Shown here in pieces: positions 15,515 to 23,404 of a DNA stretch of 39,109 nt. Location of the stretch: assembly GCA_002441045.1 (NCBI GenBank), contig DJWQ01000025.1, forward strand, positions 1 through 39,109. Reading direction: 5' to 3'. Under the pieces are notes generated by a model, which did no database searches, had not been told where the DNA came from, and worked only from the letters and a program-made list of their open reading frames with translations. A program made the position numbers and the translations under genes. The DNA is from Firmicutes bacterium UBA6226 (GTDB lineage: Bacteria; Bacillota_A; Clostridia; Peptostreptococcales; Acidaminobacteraceae). How positions within the stretch are numbered: the first letter of the stretch is position 1; each line of letters opens with the position of its first letter.

Positions 15515-16978
15515 TTAATACTTATAGGTTTTAATCAACTTACTATCATAGGCATTGAACAAATAGATTCTATCCGATATTCTAAGTTGCCATGCGGGCT
15601 GCATATAAGTTATATCATCGTTTGTCTTCTGCTCTATATAAGTCAATTCTATGCTTTTAATCTCACTAATCATAGGATAATATTGGTCAAATACACTTGT
15701 TGTTGGATTTGTAATCCCTTTGTCCTGTAGATAATAAACACTCAATTCAACCATGTTATTATAGATACAATCATCTATTGTTGCCAGTCTTTCAATAGGT
15801 GTACCACTTAGGCCATATGCGCCTGCAAATGATTTTACATTTTTATCAATTGAAACAACTTGCCCCTCACGTACGACGATCGTAATCGGATAATCCTTTG
15901 AAGATAACCTTGCAACTGCCAATTGATTTAACTTATAGTTAAAATAAAAAGTATAAGTGTTGGTTTCAGCATCGAACTTATAATCAGCCAAGTAGATTCC
16001 CTCAGGCATAGCACCAAAGCCTTCTAGTTTGCCTGCTGCAAATGAGAGTGACTGAACAAAATTAATTTTCTCAGAGAGTTTAGCATCAAATTTTCTTCTA
16101 TAGATGATTTCACCCGTCTGAGTAACAGTTAACGACTTATCACCATAACCATACATTAAAACAATTGAATCGTTGACATCCTTGAGTTTTTTTACAAAGT
16201 CCAATCGATTTCCAAACACTGCATTAGTAAAAGCAGAAATGTCTTGATTAAAAAAAGCGTCGTCTGTACGCACTTCGTTTTGAACCTTTATTGCTGAAGT
16301 AATCGAATTATACTGAACTGGAATCAGAACATAGTTAAGTGTGTTATATGTCTCATCTAGTATATTCGGCAAACTGTAGCGATCATTTACTTTTCTATAC
16401 TCCACTGGTTCTTGTGCTTTTATAACCTCTATTAGTGCACCCACGTCATGCTTCATGGTTTTATGCTTTAATAGATAGTATTTATCATTTACCTCATCAA
16501 ACAAATATAAAGAGCGTACATTACCCTCTCTAATCAAATATTCTCTCGGTTTTATATTTGCTATTTCATCCCCTAAAACTTCATCAGAAAAAACACTATA
16601 AAATTCAGATATACTCAAGCTAAATGGCATCTTTATCATTAAACTATTTTCTGTAAATGCCTTTGTATAATCTTTTTCAGTAATTTGCTCCACTGATTCA
16701 TAGTTGACGAAAGTGCTTAGGATAAATGGTCGCACCTCACTCCAAATACTCTCCTGTAAATCTAAGTCATACACCTTTGTATATGATAGACCCCCAAAGC
16801 TAACAGAATAACTTTGGGGGTTTATATACGTTGAGAGCTTTGTGGATGCTACTTCTGCCTCCTCAGACTGCGCTTCGCTTATCAATCCATTAAAGAGATT
16901 AACTCGTGTTAGCAACAATGAAGAAAGAATGAGTAAGATCAGCAGAACGGTCTTAAAACGTTCTTTAACCACGTGCAT
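15515..16978 (-). CDS. yycH: YycH, WalK regulatory membrane protein
   Basis: 487 aa. A single anchor at residues about 9-27 (FKTVLLILLILSSLLLTRVN) precedes a large extracytoplasmic region. Features fitting YycH: position directly upstream of yycI, LYLFDEVNDKYYLLKHK, the central NRLDFVKKLKDVNDSIVLMY and a C-terminal YycI-like half ending in MQPAWQLRISDRIYLFNAY. With YycI it should form the complex that tunes WalK. AGGAAGGA precedes the ATG. It begins 13 bp after the unrecognised secreted-protein gene, not directly after walK as in Bacillus. Confidence 0.9.
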   Translation of the reverse strand: MHVVKERFKTVLLILLILSSLLLTRVNLFNGLISEAQSEEAEVASTKLSTYINPQSYSVSFGGLSYTKVYDLDLQESIWSEVRPFILSTFVNYESVEQITEKDYTKAFTENSLMIKMPFSLSISEFYSVFSDEVLGDEIANIKPREYLIREGNVRSLYLFDEVNDKYYLLKHKTMKHDVGALIEVIKAQEPVEYRKVNDRYSLPNILDETYNTLNYVLIPVQYNSITSAIKVQNEVRTDDAFFNQDISAFTNAVFGNRLDFVKKLKDVNDSIVLMYGYGDKSLTVTQTGEIIYRRKFDAKLSEKINFVQSLSFAAGKLEGFGAMPEGIYLADYKFDAETNTYTFYFNYKLNQLAVARLSSKDYPITIVVREGQVVSIDKNVKSFAGAYGLSGTPIERLATIDDCIYNNMVELSVYYLQDKGITNPTTSVFDQYYPMISEIKSIELTYIEQKTNDDITYMQPAWQLRISDRIYLFNAYDSKLIKTYKY

Positions 16979-16991
16979 CTTTGGTTCCTTC

Positions 16992-17807
16992 CTAATTTGT
17001 TTTAGTTGTCGTTAATGGCTCTAATTGAATAATAGATCCTTCCCTATCAACCACTTCAAATGTAAACTCTTTTATAAGCTGTGACGCTTCATCTAAAAAT
17101 CTAACTTTATAAGTACCATTGTTCAACTTACCAATAAGCTTAGAATAACTTAGTCTATCAATTTTATCAGAAATTATTTGCTTCTCAAAGAGTTTTGAAT
17201 ATTGAACTTGTAAAGTTGCATATTCTTTCTTTAAGTCTACTAAAGCACTTTTTAAGTTCGTCCACTTGGTAAAATCTTTTTTAGCTTCTTCAGTAAGTTT
17301 AGAAATGGCTTCTTCATTTCCTACAATTAGATCAAATCGGTATATCTTATTAATTGTAGCGATTTCATAATTATGTGAAAGAATTAAATCTTTAACTTCA
17401 AAGAAACGATTAATGACTTTAATTTCAGTTGAATAATCTTCAGAGTAGCTTGGAGAAGCTGTACTATAGCTGGTATTGTATTGAACGGTACGATCTAATT
17501 CACCGACAGCTCCTGAAGACAACTTCATCACTGATACATTTAGATCGGAGCCCAATTCATTGACAAATGGCAGTTTATTTTCTATTTTTACAATAGACAA
17601 GATAATCGGCTTATCAGTCAAATCTACATCTAAATTGGTAATATTGACCATTACAACCACTTGTTTATCGTTAGTTATTCTTTCAGAATTTGGTTCTGAG
17701 ATCAAAATTTGATTTGCTTCAACCGGATGATTGGTTGCAGCAAAGCCCATCTGGCCTCCCAACAGTATTAATATTCCCAGTAATAGTATACCAATTCCCT
17801 TGCGCAT
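16992..17807 (-). CDS. Unrecognised secreted protein inserted in the Wal operon
   Basis: 271 aa; I do not recognise the family. Residues 1-24 are a signal peptide (RKG, then a leucine-rich core, then MGFA-A) with no lipobox, so the protein is likely exported or held by its uncleaved signal. Residues about 35-150 look beta-rich (DKQVVVMVNITNLDVDL, a serine/tyrosine-rich loop SYSTASPSYSEDYS). Residues about 170-225 are helical and charged, probably coiled coil. Residues about 230-265 return to beta strands (GTYKVRFLDE, FTFEVVD). This suggests two beta domains joined by a helical stalk. ATG 17807 has GGAGGAG at 6 bp. The gene starts 113 bp after walK, behind two perfect WalR boxes and a TATAAT, and heads the yycH-yycI-walJ-hydrolase part. 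A role at the WalK/YycHI interface is a guess. Confidence 0.85.
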   Translation of the reverse strand: MRKGIGILLLGILILLGGQMGFAATNHPVEANQILISEPNSERITNDKQVVVMVNITNLDVDLTDKPIILSIVKIENKLPFVNELGSDLNVSVMKLSSGAVGELDRTVQYNTSYSTASPSYSEDYSTEIKVINRFFEVKDLILSHNYEIATINKIYRFDLIVGNEEAISKLTEEAKKDFTKWTNLKSALVDLKKEYATLQVQYSKLFEKQIISDKIDRLSYSKLIGKLNNGTYKVRFLDEASQLIKEFTFEVVDREGSIIQLEPLTTTKTN

Positions 17808-17859
17808 GTGACGCTCCTCCAAAAAATAGAATCAACAGGGTCAAATTACCCACATTAGT

Positions 17860-17865
17860 ATTATA
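17860..17865 (-). promoter_or_regulatory. -10 element of an internal Wal-operon promoter
   Basis: TATAAT on the minus strand (17865-17860). The -35 position (ATGGTA at 17 bp) is poor and overlaps the proximal WalR box, as in activator-dependent promoters. The predicted start is near 17853, about 45 bp before the ATG. Confidence 0.6.
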
Positions 17866-17875
17866 CACTTTTACT

Positions 17876-17892
17876 ATTACAATACCATTACA
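17876..17892 (-). promoter_or_regulatory. WalR box, promoter-proximal
   Basis: TGTAAT-GGTAT-TGTAAT on the minus strand, a perfect match to the WalR (YycF) consensus TGTWAH-N5-TGTWAH. It covers roughly -24 to -40 of the internal promoter. Confidence 0.75.
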
Positions 17893-17908
17893 TAGGTTTT
17901 AAAATGGC

Positions 17909-17925
17909 ATTACACCTTGTTTACA
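17909..17925 (-). promoter_or_regulatory. WalR box, distal
   Basis: TGTAAA-CAAGG-TGTAAT on the minus strand, again a perfect consensus match. It overlaps the walK stop codon and lies 33 bp (three helical turns) from the proximal box, in the same orientation. Confidence 0.75.
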
Positions 17926-19669
17926 AATATGGTAATGAAATTGTTACTTTAGTCCCAACATTTACCTCTGAATCAATACGAATTGAGCCCTGATGTGCTT
18001 CAACAATTTCTTTGGCAATTGAAAGTCCAAGACCAGTTCCGCCATGTGCTCTTGATCTTGCCTTATCCACTCGGTAAAATCTTTCGAAGATGCGATCTAG
18101 ATCTTCTTCCGGAATTCCCATTCCAGAATCTGAAATGACGATATCAAAGGTTTCATCTGAGGCACCGGGTCTTAATTGAACTTCTATTTGGCCTGCAGAC
18201 TGTGTATATTTTATTGCATTAGATAAAATATTGAGCACCACCTGCTCAATCTTATCTTTATCAAAATGACACTCAATTGGTTCTAAATCATATTTTTTTA
18301 TAATGGTTTGTTTCTTTTGCTCCGCTGTCATTTGAATTTTTAATATACAACTATCCATAAGTCTGGTAATTACATAAGGTCCTTTTTTAAGTTTTATGGA
18401 ATTTGAGTCAAAATTACTGAGCTCTAGTAGATCGCTTACCAAACGAGACATACGATCTGCCTCTGTATTAACCACTTCTAGAAATACTTTTTGCATTTCA
18501 GGATCATCCACACGACCTTCAAGAATGGTTTCTGTATAGCTCTTAATGGACGTTATTGGTGTTTTTAACTCATGGGAAACGTTTGCAACAAACTCACGTC
18601 GCATATTTTCAAGTTTGTGTGACTCAGTAATGTCTTGAAAAACAAAAACAATCCCTACTCTGTTTGAATGTTCGTCCTGGAAAGGCGCGAAATTCACTTT
18701 TAAAACTCTACCATTGACGGTCATGTTTTTAGTACCGCCATCTCGACAAGAATTATAAATGGATAACAAATCACCTATAACATCATCATCTATAAAGCTT
18801 TCTCTCATTAACAGATTAAGTGCTTTAGGATTAGAATGAATGATTTTACCTTCTGCATTTATAGCGATTAGACCATCCTCCATATAGTTGATTATGGCCT
18901 CTAGTTTACTCTTTTCTCGTGTGATTTCACTAATACTCCCTTTCAGTTCACCAGCCAAAAAGTTAAAGGAGCTCGATAGCATCCCTATTTCATCCTCTGA
19001 CTTAATATCGACGAACTGATTAAAGTCACCTTCTGCCAACAATGTCGCTTTTTTAGTAACTTCATTTATAGGATCTGTAATGCTTTTTGAGATAATAAAT
19101 CCAAGCACAATTGTAACCAGTAGTGATGTTAATATTGCTCTAAAGATAATAGTTCTTGCCATACGGATCGATTCATAAATATCCTTTAAGTCGTATCTAA
19201 GATAGATAATTCCTAACTGTTTGCCATTCTTTATGACAGGATATACTTTATCCTTTGTTCGAACGGAATCGCTAATCTCTACATTTTTCTCAATCGTACT
19301 GCCATTTAGGCCTTGGATCACTAAACTATCATTGAGTATCTCTGTGATATTTCGATTAATGTCTTCTGTGCTCGTCGCAATAATATCATGTGTTTTAATG
19401 TCGATAATGAACATTTCTTCTCTAAGTCCAATATCCACATGGCGATCTAATGTTTCTTGAAGCTCAGCACTAACAGTCGTAAGATCATCAGCTTCTATTT
19501 TAGAAAGTTCTGACTGCATAATTTGTGCGATATCATCTAGTCGATTCGAAACAACATTTAGGTTGTAATCCTCAAGCGATTGGACGATAAAAATACCTGA
19601 AATAATCATTGCTGTAAATACCAAAAGAAAATATATAATTGTAAATCTAGAGCGGATACTCTTTAACAT
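17921..19669 (-). CDS. walK: WalK sensor histidine kinase
   Basis: 582 aa. Order: TM1 (about 9-29), an extracytoplasmic PAS/Cache-like loop (about 30-172), TM2 (about 173-194), HAMP (about 195-248), cytoplasmic PAS (about 250-350), HisKA with His366 in FVANVSHELKTPITS, and an ATPase domain with NILSNAIKYT, DSGMGIPEEDL and GGTGLGLSIAKEI. It phosphorylates WalR to control peptidoglycan hydrolases. In Staphylococcus aureus the PAS zinc ligands include the His of HDVTEQ; the equivalent here reads QDITES (Gln345), so that zinc site is probably absent. It follows walR by 9 bp. The stop codon overlaps a WalR box. Confidence 0.95.
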   Translation of the reverse strand: MLKSIRSRFTIIYFLLVFTAMIISGIFIVQSLEDYNLNVVSNRLDDIAQIMQSELSKIEADDLTTVSAELQETLDRHVDIGLREEMFIIDIKTHDIIATSTEDINRNITEILNDSLVIQGLNGSTIEKNVEISDSVRTKDKVYPVIKNGKQLGIIYLRYDLKDIYESIRMARTIIFRAILTSLLVTIVLGFIISKSITDPINEVTKKATLLAEGDFNQFVDIKSEDEIGMLSSSFNFLAGELKGSISEITREKSKLEAIINYMEDGLIAINAEGKIIHSNPKALNLLMRESFIDDDVIGDLLSIYNSCRDGGTKNMTVNGRVLKVNFAPFQDEHSNRVGIVFVFQDITESHKLENMRREFVANVSHELKTPITSIKSYTETILEGRVDDPEMQKVFLEVVNTEADRMSRLVSDLLELSNFDSNSIKLKKGPYVITRLMDSCILKIQMTAEQKKQTIIKKYDLEPIECHFDKDKIEQVVLNILSNAIKYTQSAGQIEVQLRPGASDETFDIVISDSGMGIPEEDLDRIFERFYRVDKARSRAHGGTGLGLSIAKEIVEAHQGSIRIDSEVNVGTKVTISLPYL

Positions 19670-19678
19670 ATGCCTCCA

Positions 19679-20377
19679 CTAATGGCGTTTAAAGTAATAC
19701 CCTACGCCTCTCTTAGTCATAATATAAGTCGGCTCACTGGAGTCGTCTTCCACTTTTTCTCTAAGTCTTCTCACCGTAACGTCTACCGTTCTAATATCTC
19801 CAAAATACTCATAGCCCCATACATCTTTCAAAAGTTGTTCACGCGTAAAGATTTGATTGGCTTGTGTCGCTAAAAATTTTAATAGCTCAAACTCTCTTAA
19901 AGTCAGCTCTATGACACTATCTTCTTTTAAAACTTCATAACGATCGAGATCGATTTTTAACTTACCGGCAGAGATAACATTGTTACTACCTGAGTTTACC
20001 TCAACATCAACCAGAGCTAATCTTCTGATATTTGCCTTTACTCTAGCGATCAACTCTCTCATCCCAAAAGGCTTTGTGATATAGTCATCTGCGCCAAGTT
20101 CAAATCCAAGCACTTTGTCAACTTCTTCTTCTTTAGCCGTTAACATAATGATTGGCATATTAAACGACTCTCTAACGCGTCTGCAGACTTGAAAACCATC
20201 TAATTTTGGTAGCATAACGTCTAAAAGAATCAAATCAGGTTGAAATTGATAAACTTTTTTTAACGCTTCTTCACCATCATAAGCGGTTTCAATTTCATAC
20301 CCTTCTTTCACTAAATTGAATTTTATAATATCTGATATTGGTTTTTCGTCTTCAACTACTAGAATTTTCTTATTCAT
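19679..20377 (-). CDS. walR: WalR response regulator (OmpR family)
   Basis: 232 aa. Receiver domain (residues 1-120) with acidic Glu9/Asp10, phospho-acceptor Asp53 in LLDVMLPKLDG, MLTAKEEE and Lys in YITKPFGMRELIARVK. The winged-helix Trans_reg_C domain covers about 130-230, with LTLREFELLKFLA, DVWGYEYFGDIRTVDVTVRRLREK and the end TKRGVGYYFKRH. The recognition helix is nearly the same as in WalR/YycF/VicR, which supports TGTWAH-N5-TGTWAH as target. First gene of the operon, with GGGAGG before the ATG. The upstream 70 bp hold only a weak promoter candidate (TATGAT) and a TTTATC-T-GATAAA palindrome at 20437-20449. Confidence 0.96.
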   Translation of the reverse strand: MNKKILVVEDEKPISDIIKFNLVKEGYEIETAYDGEEALKKVYQFQPDLILLDVMLPKLDGFQVCRRVRESFNMPIIMLTAKEEEVDKVLGFELGADDYITKPFGMRELIARVKANIRRLALVDVEVNSGSNNVISAGKLKIDLDRYEVLKEDSVIELTLREFELLKFLATQANQIFTREQLLKDVWGYEYFGDIRTVDVTVRRLREKVEDDSSEPTYIMTKRGVGYYFKRH

Positions 20378-20449
20378 ACTTTGCCTCCCGCATTTATTTG
20401 GACTGGAGCTAGTTATAGCTATGGCATCATACTTATTTTATCTGATAAA

Positions 20450-20479
20450 TAAAAAAAAAGCGAGTCTTTGACTCGCTTT
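20450..20479 (-). terminator. Rho-independent terminator after the M23 peptidase gene
   Basis: A perfect 10-bp stem AAAGCGAGTC / GACTCGCTTT with a 3-nt loop (20457-20479), followed on the minus strand by an uninterrupted T run. It isolates the peptidase gene from walR. Confidence 0.92.
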
Positions 20480-20483
20480 ATCA

Positions 20484-22061
20484 TTAAAACTTAACATAAT
20501 TTCTAGGATTTTGTGGAACGCCATTGATTCGCACTTCAAAGTGAAGATGCGGTCCCGTACTATTTCCAGTATTACCACTGTATGCTATTGTTTGTCCTTG
20601 GAATACTTTCTCACCTTTGCTCACAAGCAATTTGCTATTGTGTGCATATAAGGTTGTCATATTGCCACCATGATCGATGATGATATAGTAACCATAAGAA
20701 CTTGAATAACCTGAATAAGTGACAACGCCGCCATCAGCAGCCTTAATACTCGAACCCACACTCATTGCTACGTCGATACCTGTATGTCTTCTATAAGATC
20801 GCCATACACCGAACTCAGAAGAAATAATGCCTCTAGAAGCTGCTGGATATGCTAAAACACCAGTACCCATTCTTGGCGGTGGATCTTTAGTACCTTTGTA
20901 AACGACTTTTGTTTGTGGTTCAGAAATGACATTTTCTGAAAGAATAGTTCTTCCAATTTCTCTGCCATTTTCTTTAATGACTTCTGCTACGACTGCTCTT
21001 TCACCATAAACACCGTTAACTTTTGTTTTTGTCTCACCTTTGTAAAGCGAGCTTGAATCTTCATATTGAACATCAAACGCGATTGAATCGCTATAACTTG
21101 CTTCTTCAACAGTACAAACGCTGATAATTGGTTTTGGTACAACTAATGAAATCTCTTGACCAATCTGCAACGTTTCAGCTTTAACATCTGGATTCGCCTT
21201 TTCAAGATCATATGGTGATATGCCATAATATTGAGCAATTACCCAGTAGTTTTCACCTTTTGCTACTACGTGTTTCTTTTCTTCCTTAGTTCCTTTAATG
21301 ATGTATGCAAGTGCATCTTCCACAGTATCATACGCATCAAAATCCATGATATCTACTTGAGCCTGCTCTACTCTAACATCCTCCGAGAAATAAGCATCCT
21401 TGATTACAGAGCCTTCAACCTTTGTATACGTGGCTTTTAAATCCTCTAACACTTGATTGGCTTCTTCTTCCGATTTGAAATTCGCAATCGGTTGATCGTT
21501 GACGAGAATTTGATATGCCTTTACCGAAGCAAAGCTTAAAACTTTAAACTCTGGTACGCTGACAACCTCTGTCGATAATGCTGTCGTATTTACATCAGCC
21601 TGAGCTGCCTCAGTTGGTAATGCACTCTGTGGAATGCTAACGATGTGCTCTTGTGTTTGCTCTGCTACCAAATCATTGTTATTTGAAACATTTGATAGTA
21701 GCGAAAAACCAACAATTGCGACTGCAACCAGTGCAGTTGCTCCTGCTACATAGTACTTGTAAGGTTTGATGAACTCCCAACCTTTCGTCGTACCCAGTTT
21801 GACTTTTGTCATCAGTTTGTCTAGTTTTATATTGAACTGCTTTGTATTCTGCGTCTTTTGGATTGAACTCTGGGCTTTGTCACCTTTGATGAGCCCGCTT
21901 ATTTTAGCGCCTGCGTAAAAAAATGGATACAGCACAACAGCTACTGCTTTGGCTGCATTTTCACTAAGAGTGATTTTTTTTGAGTCGTTTTTTACGTAGT
22001 ACTTGGCGCTGGGTTTTTTGTAAACGTGCTTATTAGTGACTTTTTGTCGTTTTTTCCCCAT
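20484..22061 (-). CDS. M23 peptidoglycan endopeptidase with LysM and G5 domains
   Basis: 525 aa, anchored cell-wall hydrolase. A basic cytoplasmic N-terminus of about 100 residues precedes one TM helix (about 104-123). Outside: a variable region to about 260, LysM (about 264-309, GENYWVIAQYYGISPYDLE), G5 (about 316-391, ending QTKVVYKGTK) and the M23 domain (about 400-525). Zinc ligands are His426 and Asp430 (HTGID) and His507 in HLHFE (505-509), with His474 in TTLYAHNS. It should cut peptide cross-links in peptidoglycan. Its place next to walR suggests the WalR regulon, but no WalR box was found in its upstream DNA. It has an extended -10 promoter at 22129-22156 and its own terminator. Confidence 0.93.
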   Translation of the reverse strand: MGKKRQKVTNKHVYKKPSAKYYVKNDSKKITLSENAAKAVAVVLYPFFYAGAKISGLIKGDKAQSSIQKTQNTKQFNIKLDKLMTKVKLGTTKGWEFIKPYKYYVAGATALVAVAIVGFSLLSNVSNNNDLVAEQTQEHIVSIPQSALPTEAAQADVNTTALSTEVVSVPEFKVLSFASVKAYQILVNDQPIANFKSEEEANQVLEDLKATYTKVEGSVIKDAYFSEDVRVEQAQVDIMDFDAYDTVEDALAYIIKGTKEEKKHVVAKGENYWVIAQYYGISPYDLEKANPDVKAETLQIGQEISLVVPKPIISVCTVEEASYSDSIAFDVQYEDSSSLYKGETKTKVNGVYGERAVVAEVIKENGREIGRTILSENVISEPQTKVVYKGTKDPPPRMGTGVLAYPAASRGIISSEFGVWRSYRRHTGIDVAMSVGSSIKAADGGVVTYSGYSSSYGYYIIIDHGGNMTTLYAHNSKLLVSKGEKVFQGQTIAYSGNTGNSTGPHLHFEVRINGVPQNPRNYVKF

Positions 22062-22128
22062 CCTATACTCCTTTAGTAACGGCTATTTCAATGGTTCTCT
22101 CTCTTTGAAAGTTAAAAATACCTCTTTC

Positions 22129-22156
22129 ATTATAGCACAAGAAATACAAATGATAA
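22129..22156 (-). promoter_or_regulatory. Promoter of the M23 peptidase gene
   Basis: TTATCA (22156-22151), 16-bp spacer, TATAAT (22134-22129) with the TGn extension, on the minus strand. Confidence 0.65.
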
Positions 22157-22194
22157 ATTAAAAATTTGTCCCTTATAGGAACTTTGCCACAATA

Positions 22195-22241
22195 CTACTA
22201 TATCTATCCATATTTTATAACAAAACACCCATATATAGTAG
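22195..22241. repeat. Inverted repeat between the M23 gene and dnaD
   Basis: A perfect 9-bp inverted repeat, CTACTATAT / ATATAGTAG, arms 29 bp apart, upstream of both divergent promoters. The flank 22240-22275 is very AT-rich. The whole gap 22062-22372 otherwise holds only the two promoters; no RNA gene or small frame was seen. Confidence 0.4.
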
Positions 22242-22334
22242 AAAAAAATTCGAAAAATTTTATTTTTTTGTTATTTTCATTAGGACCTTCGAACTAAGTG
22301 AAAATTATATCTGATACAGCTTGCTATTCAATGT

Positions 22335-22340
22335 TATAAT
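22335..22340 (+). promoter_or_regulatory. Extended -10 promoter of dnaD-dnaI
   Basis: TGTTATAAT, an extended -10 element with no good -35, about 33 bp before the dnaD start. Confidence 0.55.
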
Positions 22341-22372
22341 AAGGATTACCAATCACTATTAAGGAGTGCAAT

Positions 22373-23404
22373 ATGAGTTATTATAGAAAACCACCGATTT
22401 TTGATCTCGGCGAACTCAATATCGAGAACCTTTTCATAACGGACTTTATGCCGCTGGCAAGTGGTACTTATGTCAAGGTCTATCTGCTCGGTTACCTGTT
22501 TTCTAAAGACAGCGAGCCTCAGTACGATCACAAAATGCTCGCTTCCATGCTCTCTCTGCCACTCCAAGATGTTCATGACGCATGGCAATACTGGGAAAAG
22601 CAAGGCATAATTAAAAGACATCCTCTAGAAAATTCAAAAGATTACGAAGTTGAGTTCTACTCACTCAGATCCCTATATATAGAAAATACATTTGCATCTG
22701 ATAACAAGTCACATGCAAAAAAGAAAACTAAAACTACCCCCTCACCTATCATAGATCAGACTTTCAAACGCTTAACTGAAGACATCGAAAAATTGATAGG
22801 GCAGCCTTTAACCTTTAAAGATGTGAGAGACATCAACGATTTTTACGACAATTACACACAAAAAACAGCATTGATTTTAAAGGCATTTGAGTACAGCTAC
22901 TTAAACAAAGGTATACGTAAAACCAATTACGTTAAGGCGACACTTGAACTGTGGCTGAAAAATAATCTTAGTACACCCGAAGAAGTTGACGGTTGGCTCA
23001 ACATCTCTGAGGCTAGACAAACCGTTTATAAAGAGGTTCTAAAGACACTTGGCGTTCGTTATAGACAGGTCTCTGCTTCAGAAGCAAGTACCATTGACAA
23101 ATGGCTCGATGAATACGGTTGTCCGCCCGAAGATCTAGTTAAGATACTCTTTGAACTTACTAAAAAAACGTTGAATCCAAATTTCAATTACATCGACAAT
23201 GTGCTCAGCAGTTTAAAAAAATCTGGTTCGGTTACCTTCAATCAATTCGAAAGACAGAACTCAGAGTTTAGCCAAGCGAAATCCACTGGTGAGACTAAAC
23301 CAAATCGAAAGAAGAACTATACCATTGAAAAAGAATCCAGTTACTCAGAAGAAGAATTAGAAGCACTTTTGCTTAACAAAAAACCATCTAGGGGGAAACA
23401 ATAG
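22373..23404 (+). CDS. dnaD: DnaD-domain primosome protein
   Basis: 343 aa. The N-terminal 110 residues form a winged-helix domain (FITDFMPLASGTYVKVYLLGYL, DHKMLASMLSLPLQDVHDAW, KQGIIKRHP), and a DnaD/DnaB_2-type helical repeat covers about 135-215 (IEKLIGQPLTFKDVRDINDF, NYVKATLELWLKNN). A second similar repeat follows (about 215-285, ASTIDKWLDEYGCPPEDLVK, NFNYIDNVLSSLKKSG), which makes it closer to Gram-positive DnaB/DnaD fusions than to short DnaD. It should help load the replicative helicase at the origin or restart sites. AAGGAG precedes the ATG. Its stop abuts the dnaI start with no gap. Confidence 0.87.
   Translation: MSYYRKPPIFDLGELNIENLFITDFMPLASGTYVKVYLLGYLFSKDSEPQYDHKMLASMLSLPLQDVHDAWQYWEKQGIIKRHPLENSKDYEVEFYSLRSLYIENTFASDNKSHAKKKTKTTPSPIIDQTFKRLTEDIEKLIGQPLTFKDVRDINDFYDNYTQKTALILKAFEYSYLNKGIRKTNYVKATLELWLKNNLSTPEEVDGWLNISEARQTVYKEVLKTLGVRYRQVSASEASTIDKWLDEYGCPPEDLVKILFELTKKTLNPNFNYIDNVLSSLKKSGSVTFNQFERQNSEFSQAKSTGETKPNRKKNYTIEKESSYSEEELEALLLNKKPSRGKQ

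Noticed and set aside
22062..22372. WalR box upstream of the M23 peptidase
   Set aside because: No TGTWAH-N5-TGTWAH match on either strand; only isolated half-sites.
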